DNA from: Oribacterium sp. C9
GTDB lineage: Bacteria > Bacillota > Clostridia > Lachnospirales > Lachnospiraceae
Direction of reading: 5' to 3'
DNA: 64,000 nucleotides
Assembly: GCF_002007235.1 (NCBI RefSeq)
Contig: NZ_MUHW01000004.1
Location: 110,355-174,354, forward strand
Below are positions 16,394-24,780 of this stretch, piece by piece. Position 1 is the stretch's first letter. The number at the start of each line of letters is the position of its first letter. A program made the translations under genes and the position numbers. The notes under the pieces were generated by a model that was not told the origin of the DNA, did not search any database, and saw only the letters and a list, made by a program, of their open reading frames with translations.

Positions 16394-16600
16394 ATGGATA
16401 GGATTGAGTTTTATTGTAAGCAGTGCAAGAAATCTATGAAAATGTATTATATAGCTTCAGGAGTTAAAGATACTCCGGTCATGAACGGAGTCATCATCAG
16501 ATGTCGTACACACAAATGTACAAGAACGCTTGAGTTTAAGAATTTTACCGAACATGGAATAATAAAGATGTCAGATAATACCGGCAGATGTTATCTGTAA
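16394..16600 (+). CDS. Small zinc-ribbon-like protein of integrative elements
   Basis: 68 residues. Cysteine pairs in FYCKQCKKSMKM and IIRCRTHKCTR give a CxxC...CxxxxC arrangement that could bind zinc. GGAGGTG (16377-16383) precedes the start. The general pattern (short Cys pair, VMNGVIIRC, HKCTRTLEFKNFTE) resembles small conserved proteins encoded next to regulators in Firmicute conjugative elements. No biochemical function known to me. Confidence 0.65.
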   Translation: MDRIEFYCKQCKKSMKMYYIASGVKDTPVMNGVIIRCRTHKCTRTLEFKNFTEHGIIKMSDNTGRCYL

Positions 16601-16748
16601 ATAAAAGATCAGGTTCATGTCTATACGTAAGAAAATGACTTTTGGATTATACCTGCAGAAGTAGAAGATTTATAGAACAAGCACGGTATACCGTGTATAA
16701 AATGACAATTAAATGAGGGCATCATGATATGGGGGCATGACCCACCGC

Positions 16749-16798
16749 GGACGCATGATAAGAAATCAGTTAAAGGCTGATCATCTTATTGTGCGTCC
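16749..16798 (+). promoter_or_regulatory. Long hairpin upstream of the 16843 regulator
   Basis: GGACGCA (16749-16755) pairs with TGCGTCC (16792-16798). The stem continues inward through an imperfect TGATAAGA/TCTTATTG and ATCAG/CTGAT to a short loop (~20 bp in all). TTATTTTGACCTTTTT follows. It ends 45 bp before the regulator's ATG, so it could be an upstream terminator/attenuator or simply the previous unit's terminator. Confidence 0.5.
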
Positions 16799-16842
16799 TT
16801 TATTTTGACCTTTTTCTGGTTTTAGCCCGGAAAGAGGGAAAG

Positions 16843-17169
16843 ATGAATTCTAAATCTAATGAAAACACTATGGGAAGAATAATCAGAAATTGCAGAAAGG
16901 TACTTAAGATGACTCAGGAGCAGCTTGCGGAAGCAATGTGCATTCCTAAGTCAACGATCTCAGCTTATGAGAATGATAAGGTGGATATCAAGGCAAGTGT
17001 ACTGAAGGAGCTTTCAGATCATCTGCATACAACTCCAAATTATCTGATGGGATTTGACAGAAATGATGATCCTTTTATTTCAGAGGCGGAGGTTATGCTT
17101 ACGATGATCAAAGATAAAAAAATGCAGACCATGCTTCTTGCACAGCTTAAAGCCTGGGCAAATATGTGA
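16843..17169 (+). CDS. XRE-family transcriptional regulator
   Basis: 108 residues from ATG 16843, chosen for AAAGAGGGAAAG just upstream. HTH: MGRIIRNCRKVLKMTQEQLAEAMCIPKSTISAYENDKVDIKASVLKELSDHLHTTPNYLMG. The tail (SEAEVMLTMIKDKKMQTMLLAQLKAW) is typical of ICE regulators. It is a single-gene unit ended by the terminator at 17184. Probably regulates the adjacent sigma-like/excision module. Confidence 0.88.
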   Translation: MNSKSNENTMGRIIRNCRKVLKMTQEQLAEAMCIPKSTISAYENDKVDIKASVLKELSDHLHTTPNYLMGFDRNDDPFISEAEVMLTMIKDKKMQTMLLAQLKAWANM

Positions 17170-17183
17170 TTATAAGTATATGA

Positions 17184-17209
17184 GACGTTGCAGATAGCAG
17201 CGTCTTTTT
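17184..17209 (+). terminator. Terminator after the XRE gene
   Basis: GACGTTGC (17184-17191) pairs with GCAGCGTC (17197-17204), with one G-T wobble, and is followed by TTTTTCTTTT. Confidence 0.8.
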
Positions 17210-17218
17210 CTTTTCTGC

Positions 17219-17243
17219 AAAAGTACAACGGCATTGTACTTTT
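17219..17243. promoter_or_regulatory. Palindromic site upstream of the sigma-like fragment
   Basis: AAAAGTACAA-CGGCA-TTGTACTTTT is a perfect 10-bp inverted repeat. A diverged copy (AAAGTACAA...TGGACTTTT, about 24075-24098) precedes the second sigma-like gene at the same relative place, so it was duplicated with the module. Probably an operator. Confidence 0.45.
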
Positions 17244-17365
17244 GGAACCATAAGTACAAACTCCGGGTAACGATTTGGAAAGTATAACAACCTATAATAA
17301 GTCATGTCGAAGAGATACAAGAAGCTAACCGGTTACGCTTCAGAAATTCAAAATAGGAGGTACAT

Positions 17366-17623
17366 ATGGATTCTGAGGCAATTAGCATTGATGAGTATTT
17401 GGAATGTGATGTTGCTACGAAGTTTGAATTTCTCTATGAAAACTATTCGGTTTTGAAGGCCATCATCAAGGATTATAGGGAAGACATTATAACTGATGTC
17501 ATTGAGATGAAATCTTTTAACAGAAGGGCTGCAAAGGGAGATCTGGGAGTGAGGATTCAGGTATCAATGGGAGTCAGCAATCCTACGATGAACAAAGCTA
17601 TAAGCAATGTCACTATAAGCTGA
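17366..17623 (+). pseudogene. Truncated copy of the ICE sigma-like gene
   Basis: 85 residues nearly identical in pattern to the first 83 residues of the 24219 protein (SISIDEYL, FEFLYENYSVLKAIIKDYREDIITDVIEMK, LGVR.QVS.G.SNPTMNKAI). The match extends about 140 bp upstream through promoter and palindrome sequence. It then diverges and stops at TGA, losing the rest of the protein including the HTH region. It keeps AGGAGG, so a truncated product could be made. Evidently an older or duplicated element end. Confidence 0.75.
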
Positions 17624-17709
17624 TGATAAAGTATAACATTGGCCTATCGATAGAGCATGTGTATGAAGTTAAGAGAATAGATGGTGATTTTTTTATTGAA
17701 GGATTTTAA

Positions 17710-17891
17710 GAGAGTTTGAAATTTTTTCTGTAAATATGGGTATTCTATGATAATTTAGATTTATGAGGGAGCAATCAGACTGGTTGCTTCCTTTTTCTGA
17801 CTATATATTTATTAAAGATATAAGTCAATATCAGTTTGTGATTGTACCAAGGATTGTAGTATGATTATTTGCATATGCAAACGATAAATCG
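17710..17891 (+). repeat. 182-bp direct repeat, copy A
   Basis: From GAGAGTTTGAAATT to CGATAAATCG, this segment matches 20022-20203 with scattered changes. It contains an intrinsic terminator (GGGAGCAATC 17767-17776 with GGTTGCTTCC 1782-91, then five T) and a region that serves as the upstream promoter of the flavodoxin pseudogene. The two copies bracket the 17.9-20.0 kb cargo. Confidence 0.8.
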
Positions 17892-17910
17892 GTATTTGAG
17901 GAGAATTCAA

Positions 17911-18451
17911 CATGAAGGTCTATGTTGTAGTCGGTGCGAAAAAAACGGTAAAACGGACAAGATTACCCAGCAATTCATCCAGGGAGCACAGTCAGCAGGT
18001 CATGAGGTTGAAACCGAATATCTCTTCATGAAGAAAAGCACACATGGTTGTATTGATTGTCAGTCATGCAAGCGGAACGGCGGCACCTGCATCTGGAAGG
18101 ATGATATTACGCCAATGTTGGAAAAGGTTCTTGATTCGGACGTTTTGGTCTTTGCGTCTCCCGTGTATTTCTTCAGCATATCCTCTCAACTGAAGCAGTT
18201 TATGGACAGAACCTATGCGGTGATTGAGAAAATCAAGAACAAGAAGTTTTATTTCATCACTACGGCCGAAGGTCCTTCAGATACATTCGAGGAGGATTTT
18301 AAGAGAGTGAATGAGCCGATTCAGGGTTTTCTTGATTGTTTTGACGGAATGGAATTCATAAAAAACGCTTAGTTTTTTCGATACTGGCTCGATGGATGTT
18401 ACAGAGTCGGATGCTTATAAAGAGGCAAAAGCCGTAGGAGCATCTGTCTGA
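17911..18451 (+). pseudogene. Frameshifted flavodoxin / NAD(P)H oxidoreductase-like gene
   Basis: The start MKVYVVVG (ATG 17911, GAGGAG upstream) goes out of frame at the run GCGAAAAAAACGG. The following KNGKTDKITQQFIQGAQSAGHEVETEYL, GCIDCQSCKRNGGTC and SPVYFFSISSQLKQFMDRT segments lie in another frame. A second shift near 18372 moves the C-terminal TGSMDVTESDAYKEAKAVGA into a third reading. The family is FMN-dependent NADPH reductases/iron-sulfur flavoproteins. Two shifts make it nonfunctional, although slippage at the A-run could rescue the first. Confidence 0.85.
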
Positions 18452-18641
18452 TTTGAAATAAACCATTTATCTACCACTTATGACATATTTTACTGTAAAA
18501 ACAAACAAAACTATTACAATATTGTATAGGTGTATATTACTGTTTTGTAGATTTTATTTAAAATGAACAAAACCTTACAGAGCCAGTAATAGCAGGGGGT
18601 TATGAGTCAAAATAATTTTGTTTAAAAATTTTTGGTTTTAG

Positions 18642-18890
18642 GTCCTTGGCTTTATGACTTCGGCACCATATACAGAGGATCCGGAGACCAACAGACTTTT
18701 CTTCAGGAAATTAAATGCCCTGGCTCATGAGCTTTATGATGAAAAGCTGATCGCCACTGATGACCCTGATTTCAGCCTCCCGGTAGTTTCCATAGGGATG
18801 ACGGGAGATTATGAAGTGGCAGTGGAAGAGGACGCAACGATGGTGAGGGTCGGTACCGCCATATTCGAAAATAGGAACTATAATTTATAG
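18642..18890 (+). pseudogene. yggS: 3' remnant of a YggS-family PLP homeostasis gene
   Basis: The frame GFMTSAPYTEDPETNRLFFRKLNAL and LPVVSIGMTGDYEVAVEEDATMVRVGTAIF matches the C-terminal third of YggS/PLPBP (conserved SMGMSxDxxxAI..G.tmvRiGtaiFG). The PLP-lysine N-terminal part is missing and a TAG lies just upstream. It is a left-over from a rearrangement between the flavodoxin pseudogene and the HNH-like gene. Confidence 0.8.
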
Positions 18891-19061
18891 TAATCCCAAA
18901 ATAGAACACATGGTACTTATAAATAATCCCAAGCTGATTTTTAAACATTGTTCAATATGTCTATAAACCTATGATATAATATCATCTGTTGTGTAATTAT
19001 ATTTTGCAATGATAATACTAAATAAAGTTTAATCGCTAGTTGTAAATCCAGAGGTATAAGC

Positions 19062-19988
19062 ATGAAAATATCCGCTCTCGGTAGCTATAAGAAAATCAGA
19101 AATCAATCAGTGTCAAGTAAAATTGTAGATTCTTGCTTATTATGTGAAAACGAAAAAATTATAGCATCACATACAATACCTCAATTTGTACTCAAATGTA
19201 TATCCAACCATGCGTACAAAAGTTCCTATCAATTTGAATTGTCTGGTTTTGAACCAAACTATATCAATATAGATAAAGCCGGTGTTTTTTATATGTTATG
19301 TAAAGAATGTGATAACAAAGCTTTTGAAACATATGAAAACCCAAAAAACTACTCAAATCCAACAAATTTAAACCAAATATTGAAAGAGATAGCATTCAAG
19401 AATGCTCTGAAGAAGCAATATGACATTTGGGTGGCACTAAACATGTTATCTGAATTTGATAAAAGTCAATCATCAATCAGAGACGCTATTGAACATTACA
19501 CTGCACTATTTTATGCAAATGCTGATGAAATCCAAAGCATATATGATATGCTTGAAGATGATGAAAAAAATTTTCATCTCATATATAGAAAAAAACTAGA
19601 TTATACTACACCTATAGCTGCTCAAGGAGAATTCCCTTACAAATACAACAAAGATTCTGGATTAAAAGTATCGCAAAACAAGATTTCCTGGATCAATATC
19701 GCTATATTACCGTTTGAGAAACAAACGGAAATTTTTATGTTTACTAATGATGTCTCATTATCAAAAGAAAAGAAAGCTTATTTTAGTACATTGACGGATA
19801 CAGAAAAATTGAAACAAATCAATGAAATGGTATTTTATGAATTGGATGACTATTTTTTTGACGCAAACTATAATAAAGCGAATTTGCCACAAATACATCA
19901 TCCTCAAAATCCCACTTTAAAATCATTGTTGTGTAAGACGCGTATTGATGTACCAAACTATTTAAGTGAGGAATATAAGAGCTTATAA
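19062..19988 (+). CDS. HNH-like zinc-finger protein, possible defence nuclease
   Basis: 308 residues. Residues ~27-46 (CLLCENEKIIASHTIPQF) and ~84-99 (MLCKECDNKAFETYEN) provide CxxC, a conserved Ser-His, and a second CxxC followed by F-E-x-Y-E. This treble-clef arrangement is seen in HNH-type nucleases of uncertain target. The rest is A/T-rich, low in Gly, with no recognised domain. A TATAAT-like -10 (GATATAATATC) lies ~90 bp upstream. Base composition is lower in GC than flanks, and direct repeats bracket it, suggesting acquired cargo. Activity is inferred. Confidence 0.6.
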   Translation: MKISALGSYKKIRNQSVSSKIVDSCLLCENEKIIASHTIPQFVLKCISNHAYKSSYQFELSGFEPNYINIDKAGVFYMLCKECDNKAFETYENPKNYSNPTNLNQILKEIAFKNALKKQYDIWVALNMLSEFDKSQSSIRDAIEHYTALFYANADEIQSIYDMLEDDEKNFHLIYRKKLDYTTPIAAQGEFPYKYNKDSGLKVSQNKISWINIAILPFEKQTEIFMFTNDVSLSKEKKAYFSTLTDTEKLKQINEMVFYELDDYFFDANYNKANLPQIHHPQNPTLKSLLCKTRIDVPNYLSEEYKSL

Positions 19989-20021
19989 AATAGTATTTTT
20001 AACTTATCTATTTTTCTAAAC

Positions 20022-20203
20022 GAGAGTTTGAAATTATTTCTGTAAATATGGGTATTCTATGATAATTTAGATTTGTAAGGACGCAATCAGAGTGGTTGCT
20101 CCCTTTTTTAGACTATACATTTATGAAAGGTTTAAGTCAATATCCGTTTGTGCTTGTAACAATGTGTGTAGTATGATTATTTGCATATTAAATCGATAAA
20201 TCG
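20022..20203 (+). repeat. 182-bp direct repeat, copy B
   Basis: Second copy of the 17710-17891 segment, with the terminator stem and the TTTGTG...GTATGATTATTTGCATAT block retained. Here it is not followed by a flavodoxin start; the IS91-type element begins soon after. It covers most of the 486-bp gap 19989-20474. Confidence 0.8.
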
Positions 20204-20225
20204 TTAAGGAAAGAATCGAAGATGG

Positions 20226-20277
20226 TGCAAACGAAAAAGCAGCATTACGCTTTCCAATAGCTGCCCTTTCGTTTGCA
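20226..20277. repeat. Extended hairpin near the IS91-type element end
   Basis: TGCAAACGAAA (20226-20236) pairs perfectly with TTTCGTTTGCA (20267-20277). Inside, GCAGC (20239-20243) pairs with GCTGC (20260-20264). IS91-like elements often carry subterminal hairpins at an end, so this may mark the end beyond the transposase stop; exact termini were not identified. Confidence 0.45.
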
Positions 20278-20474
20278 TCAATTTCGATTTTTCCTGGTTG
20301 AACAAAGCGCGTCCGGATTGCCGGTATATATGGGTTTTCAATCAGACCGCTTCTGTCCAGAGTGTAGCATGGATCCTCTGATAAATGTACTGTTTTGTAC
20401 TAGAAAACCACGATGATCGCATCAGAAATAAGCCTTTGAAAGGCTTCACAGGATCCGTATTCAGCTTCAAGGTA

Positions 20475-21677
20475 TCAACAGAGCATATGCGGTTCTGATC
20501 GGAGCAAAGATGGATCAGCACCTACAGGAATGATTTTTCCGCCACAGTATGAGCACTTACAGACATCCTTGTTATAGAGAAGCCGGATGATCGCAGGGGC
20601 ATCCAGATCCTTCAGCCGGGACAAATACTTTTGGCAGCCCAGAAGATTCCGGCACAGCGTGATCTTACGATTCTTGTTCCGTGAAGACAGAAGACCGTAG
20701 TGACGGATCCGTACGAACCTTTTTGGAGGGACATGCATCAGGAACCGGCGGATGAATTCTTCGCCGGTGATTGTGACCTCTTTCCATTGTCCCTGGTTTT
20801 TGTAATCTTTAGCAGTAAAGGTAACCGTGCTGTCCGTCATGTTTTTAATACGGTAGTTGATGATTGCGATCCGATGGGTATACTTCCCGAGATATTTGAT
20901 AACGGATTCCGCGCCATCAAACGGTTTCTTGCAGTAAGGAATCCATTCTTTGCTGTAACAGGAGTCCAGCAGTTCTTTGAACGCATAGTGGTTTTTAAAG
21001 AACTCCGCGCTGCCGTGGAATTCAAGTTTTCCATCTTCCCAAAGGTGTTTCAGCTCCGCAAGATACTTGCCACGGAAAAGGCGCGAAATGACCCTGATAG
21101 GAAGAAAGAACTCTTCTCCGTTGTCTTTCCAATGGTTTTTGGAGTCAAGACCGCCGCCAAGCACAACGGCATGGATGTGGGGATGGAAGTTCATCTCACT
21201 CCCCCAGGGATGGAAGTTCATCTCACTCCCCCAGGTATGGAGAATACAGATGTACCCGATATCCGCACCAAGATACTTGCTGTCTGAGGCCAGTTCCTGG
21301 AGTGTGTCAGATGAAGCGTGATAAAGGGCATCATACAGAAGCTTCTGGTTGCTATAGATTACCGGGTTCAGTTCCTCCGGGACAGTGAAGACTACGTGGA
21401 AGTATGGCGCATCCAGTACATCTTCCCGGCGGGCGTCCACCCACTTTTCCTTTGGGAACTCCTGGTACATGGGACAGCACCGGTCACGGCAAGAATTATA
21501 GTGGATCGAAATACAGCCGCAGTCTTCACAGACACTGACATTGATACCGAATGCACCGGTTTTGCAGTTCCTGATGTGATAAGCTGCTTTTCGCTGAGCT
21601 GCAGAGAGTTCATGGGTTTTCGTGTACGCAGGATAAAAGCGGTTGAATATATCCTGAATTGTACAATCAGCGCTCAT
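20475..21677 (-). CDS. IS91-family (Y2/HUH) transposase, probably damaged
   Basis: 400 residues. N-terminal zinc-ribbon region (CEDCGC, YNSCRDRCCPMYQ), HUH motif PHIHAVVLGGG and tyrosine region YLGKYTHRIAI identify the IS91 family, which nicks and joins single-stranded DNA by HUH/tyrosine chemistry. Two oddities: the zinc region reads RCCPMYQ where relatives have RHCPxCQ, losing a Cys ligand; and WGSEMNFHP is duplicated exactly just before HIHAVV. Its start overlaps the recombinase stop (ATGA). Probably impaired or inactive. Confidence 0.9.
   Translation of the reverse strand: MSADCTIQDIFNRFYPAYTKTHELSAAQRKAAYHIRNCKTGAFGINVSVCEDCGCISIHYNSCRDRCCPMYQEFPKEKWVDARREDVLDAPYFHVVFTVPEELNPVIYSNQKLLYDALYHASSDTLQELASDSKYLGADIGYICILHTWGSEMNFHPWGSEMNFHPHIHAVVLGGGLDSKNHWKDNGEEFFLPIRVISRLFRGKYLAELKHLWEDGKLEFHGSAEFFKNHYAFKELLDSCYSKEWIPYCKKPFDGAESVIKYLGKYTHRIAIINYRIKNMTDSTVTFTAKDYKNQGQWKEVTITGEEFIRRFLMHVPPKRFVRIRHYGLLSSRNKNRKITLCRNLLGCQKYLSRLKDLDAPAIIRLLYNKDVCKCSYCGGKIIPVGADPSLLRSEPHMLC
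21180..21233. repeat. Perfect 27-bp tandem duplication inside the transposase
   Basis: Bases 21180-21206 and 21207-21233 are identical and in frame, adding nine residues (WGSEMNFHP) immediately before the HUH histidines. The duplication is recent, as no base has changed between copies. Confidence 0.95.
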
Positions 21678-22522
21678 GATTCACCGCCCTTCGGACCATC
21701 AAAAGGACTGCGGATGCCGAGAAGCGTTTTATTGCTCACATGCAGATATACATCTGTAGAACGAGAGTCTACGTGTCCAAGAAGAGATTGGATATATTTG
21801 ATGTCGACACCGTTCTCGAACAAATGACTTGCGAAACTATGACGGCAGGCATGAGAAGATACACGACGTGTGATACCTTCCTTTCTGGCACTTGCCTTAA
21901 AAAACTGATTGACGCTGGAAATATCAAGATATTCTCCGGTCCATGAACTGGGAAAGAGGATACCTGTCGGACGCCCGCACTTAAACCAGTATTCAGTAAG
22001 CAGGTCAAGATTCTTCTTAGCGAGTATAGTGTATCTGTCAACCCGGCCCTTGGCTTCCCGGACATGAATGGTCATGTTAGTGCGGGAGACATCGTCATAG
22101 TGGAGATGGATAACTTCTGACACGCGAAGACCGGAGGAATACATAGTAGCAATGATAGCCTTGTGTTTAAGGTTATCCGTTGCATCGATAATCGCGTTCA
22201 TTTCCTGCGGCGTAAGGACTGTCGGAAGATTCCGTTCCCGCTTCATGGCGGGGACTTCCTCGTCATCCCAGGGAATCTTAAGGACTCTCTTATAGAGAAA
22301 CTTGATGGATGAACGATAATGGTTATGAGTCTCAGGAGACCTTCCCTCCAGACGTTTCATGGTAAGGAAGGCATCTGCATCCTCAAGAGAGAGCTCAGAA
22401 ACTGGCTTATTTGTGCAGCGTAGGAAATATCCAACATCGCTGCAATAGAGATGGATGGTACGTTCCCGCAGGTTACGTTTTTCAGCAGCCTGACGGATAG
22501 AAGCAAAAATATCTTCGTACAT
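21674..22522 (-). CDS. Tyrosine recombinase of the IS91-type element
   Basis: 282 residues from ATG 22522, supported by GGAGG five bases upstream; a longer frame to 22588 lacks a ribosome-binding site. SAM-like N-terminal domain, then catalytic residues: Arg in SSGLRVSEVIHL, His-x-x-Arg in HACRHSFASHLF, His in LLGHVDSRSTDVYLHV with the nucleophile Tyr in DVYLHV. XerD-like phage integrase family. Works with, or regulates, the adjacent HUH transposase. Confidence 0.92.
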   Translation of the reverse strand: MYEDIFASIRQAAEKRNLRERTIHLYCSDVGYFLRCTNKPVSELSLEDADAFLTMKRLEGRSPETHNHYRSSIKFLYKRVLKIPWDDEEVPAMKRERNLPTVLTPQEMNAIIDATDNLKHKAIIATMYSSGLRVSEVIHLHYDDVSRTNMTIHVREAKGRVDRYTILAKKNLDLLTEYWFKCGRPTGILFPSSWTGEYLDISSVNQFFKASARKEGITRRVSSHACRHSFASHLFENGVDIKYIQSLLGHVDSRSTDVYLHVSNKTLLGIRSPFDGPKGGES

Positions 22523-22802
22523 AAAAACCTCCATGATTAAGTAGTGTTTACAGTGACAACTACCCATCAGGAGGCGCGTTGGCATCATAATTCCGATTGC
22601 GGAAGACGCCGTTAAATGCTATTGTTTTCATAGGCAGTGGGGCTTTCAGTATTCAGTTGTTTTGTGTGGTAACTTAACAATACCGAATTACGAAAAGTAC
22701 TTCCACTGTTTTTTAATTGTCAATAAAGTAAAACTGCGCCACAGCCCTGGCAGGCCATCGCGCAGCGATTTTGTTCAATCGGAATTTGGAGGAATAGCGG
22801 TT

Positions 22803-23291
22803 ATGACCATATCTAAAATAATGGAGAAAATGATTTCTTTTTCCAACGGAAACATTCATGATATAGACCACCTGATTCGCGTATGGTCTTATGCAAAGAC
22901 CATAGGTGAATTGGAAAATTTGGATCAGGAAAAACAATTCGTTCTGGAAGTTGCCGCTATCACGCATGACATAGCCTGTCCGCTTTGTCGTGAAAAATAT
23001 GGCAATACCAACGGAAAGTATCAGGAAGAAGAAGGCGCTTTAATGGTGCGAGATTTTCTTGCTGACACAGGAATGTCGGAAGAACAAATCGACCGAGTCT
23101 CATTTCTTGTCGGGCATCATCATACCTTTAAATATATAGATAGTGCGGATTATCAAATACTTGTTGAGGCGGATTATATCGCGAATGCATCAGAGAATGG
23201 ATATAGCAAGGAAAACATAGCAAACTTCATGGAAAGGATCATGCAGACAAAAAGCGGAACACATATATTGAGGCTTGTCTGTGGTATCTAA
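22803..23291 (+). CDS. HD-domain phosphohydrolase
   Basis: 162 residues from ATG 22803 (TTGGAGGAATAGCG upstream). Metal-binding pattern HDIDHLIRVW, AAITHDIACP (His-Asp pair), GHHHTF and VEADYIAN matches the YedJ/YpgQ-like HD superfamily that hydrolyses nucleotides or other phosphoesters. The typical length is 160-210. A terminator follows at 23317. It sits immediately outside the IS91-type element. Confidence 0.9.
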   Translation: MTISKIMEKMISFSNGNIHDIDHLIRVWSYAKTIGELENLDQEKQFVLEVAAITHDIACPLCREKYGNTNGKYQEEEGALMVRDFLADTGMSEEQIDRVSFLVGHHHTFKYIDSADYQILVEADYIANASENGYSKENIANFMERIMQTKSGTHILRLVCGI

Positions 23292-23316
23292 GCGACAACT
23301 TCAGATTTGCACAAAT

Positions 23317-23350
23317 AACCTCTATCCCAAATAAATGAGATAGAGGTTTA
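23317..23350 (+). terminator. Terminator after the HD hydrolase
   Basis: Perfect 10-bp stem AACCTCTATC (23317-23326) with GATAGAGGTT (23339-23348), followed by TTAAATTATT. Confidence 0.7.
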
Positions 23351-23359
23351 AATTATTAA

Positions 23360-23962
23360 TCTGAAAATCTGCCAGGATACATGATTGATATTTCTGCAGC
23401 TACAGGTAAAAAGAAGATTGATAAAGACTTAGAACGTTTGCATGATTTATTGGATTCAAAAACTGTATTGGCTTGTCACAATGTTCACAATCCAAGCATA
23501 GCGCTACCTCAAACGAGAGATGATGATACATTCAAACTATATTTAGCCGACACTGGACTGTTTACTACAATGATTTTTAGATCGGCAGGAAAGACTGACG
23601 AAAATATTTATACGAAATTATTAAGTGATTCGCTCCCCGCAGATTTGGGATATCTATACGAAAATGCAGTTGCTCAGGTAATAGCCGGAACAGATATAGA
23701 CCTCTATTATCATACATGGGAGAAAGAAAACAGTTCTCATTACTATGAGGTTGATTTTTTACTTGCATCAAAAACAAAAATAGTTCCGATAGAAGTCAAG
23801 TCATCAGGAATTGGAAAGCATGAATCAATTACTGAATTTCAGAAAAAGTATTCCAAGTATGTTGCAAAGGAAATATTGTTGTCTCAAAAAGATATAGGAA
23901 ACAGTGAAATGCTGAAATTATATTCTATTTACATGCTGTCATTTATAATTGAAGATCTATAA
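23360..23962 (+). pseudogene. 3' remnant of an AAA ATPase with DUF4143
   Basis: About 200 residues matching only the C-terminal DUF4143/nuclease-like half of the family: FKLYLADTGLFTTMIF, LGYLYENAVAQVIA, SSHYYEVDFLLA, IVPIEVKSS. The Walker A/B ATPase domain (normally ~200 residues) is absent. The frame opens right after a TAA, with no ribosome-binding site. The retained E-D-EVK residues resemble a PD-(D/E)XK core. Interpreted as a truncated gene in the element. Confidence 0.8.
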
Positions 23963-24218
23963 ATGATTATGTTAGTACTTATCTGCCATAATCATAACAT
24001 TTTAACAAAATATATATGTCAAATTCAGAAGACGTATAGACCTAGCGGCCTATATGTCTTTTCTTTTTGCCCCAAAGTACAATCCTATTGGACTTTTGAC
24101 AGGATTAGTCCATTCTTTGGGTAACGATTTAAAAAGAGACTCAACCTATAATAAATCATGTCAACGAGATATAAGAAGCAATACCGGTTATGCTTCAGAA
24201 ATTTTATAGGAGGTAAGT

Positions 24219-24778
24219 ATGGAATTCGAGTCAATCAGCATTGACGAGTATTTAGATAGTGATGTAGAGCAGAGATTCGATTTTCTATATGAAAATTACG
24301 CAGTCTTAAAAGCCATTATCAGAGATTATAGGGAAGACATCATTACTGACGTAATTGAAATGAAGACTTACAACAGAAGATCGGAAAATGGAGAACTTGG
24401 AGTAAGAGTCCAGGTATCTATAGGTATCAGTAATCCAACGATGAATAAGGCAATCAATCATCTAACGATTGCAAAGGCTGTAGATGAAGGATATTTGGAT
24501 GAAGACTTCTTCGAGGATACAGATAATCCTGATGTGCTTGTAAGAAGAGTAACCACATATCATAGGGTGAACATTGATTATCAAACGTTTTTAAGTAAGC
24601 TTGAAACCTTAAAACCAAAAGAACAGAAGGTTATGAAAGAATATCTTTCGGGTAAAAAACAGTAGGTGATTTTTCAGAAGAGATGGGAATTGATTATCAG
24701 TCGGTAGTTAGGAAAATAGGAAGAATTAAGCATAAATTGATAAAACGTGTAGAACCAAGACTAAGGAGGGGAGCATAA
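24219..24778 (+). CDS. Sigma-like ICE regulator split by a frameshift at A6
   Basis: The first frame (24219-24665) gives 148 residues ending GKKQ-stop. The sequence then continues in the -1 frame as TVGDFSEEMGIDYQSVVRK, IGRIKHKLIKRV to TAA at 24778. Joined, it forms a ~186-residue protein whose end (LKPKEQKVMKEYL + GDFSEEMGIDYQSVVRKIG) is a sigma-70 region-4-like HTH. The join lies at AAAAAA (24654-24659). It could be programmed slippage, a natural mutation or a sequencing error. It has AGGAGG and is followed directly by the excisionase and integrase. Confidence 0.75.
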
Positions 24779-24780
24779 AG

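Larger units (their letters stand above)
20226..22650 (-). mobile_element. IS91-type element (HUH transposase plus tyrosine recombinase)
   Basis: Two overlapping minus-strand genes, a tyrosine recombinase followed by an IS91 transposase, form the classical two-gene arrangement of IS91-like elements in Firmicutes. Boundaries are approximate, set by the hairpin at 20226 and the change to the HD-hydrolase upstream sequence. IS91 elements lack terminal inverted repeats and move by rolling-circle transfer, so ends cannot be fixed without an empty-site comparison. The transposase carries lesions described in its entry. Confidence 0.7.

Noticed and set aside
16207..16401. 64-codon plus-strand frame between the LexA-like repressor and the zinc-ribbon gene
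   Set aside because: No ribosome-binding site, no recognisable sequence pattern, and it overlaps the Shine-Dalgarno and start of the better supported 16394 gene.
17869..17910. Upstream extension of the flavodoxin frame as the true N-terminus
   Set aside because: It has no ribosome-binding site and reads through the promoter repeat; MKVYVVVG at 17911 with GAGGAG is the natural start, in another frame.
20700..21287. 195-codon plus-strand frame inside the IS91 transposase
   Set aside because: It lies fully antisense to a well-supported transposase and has no matching start signal.
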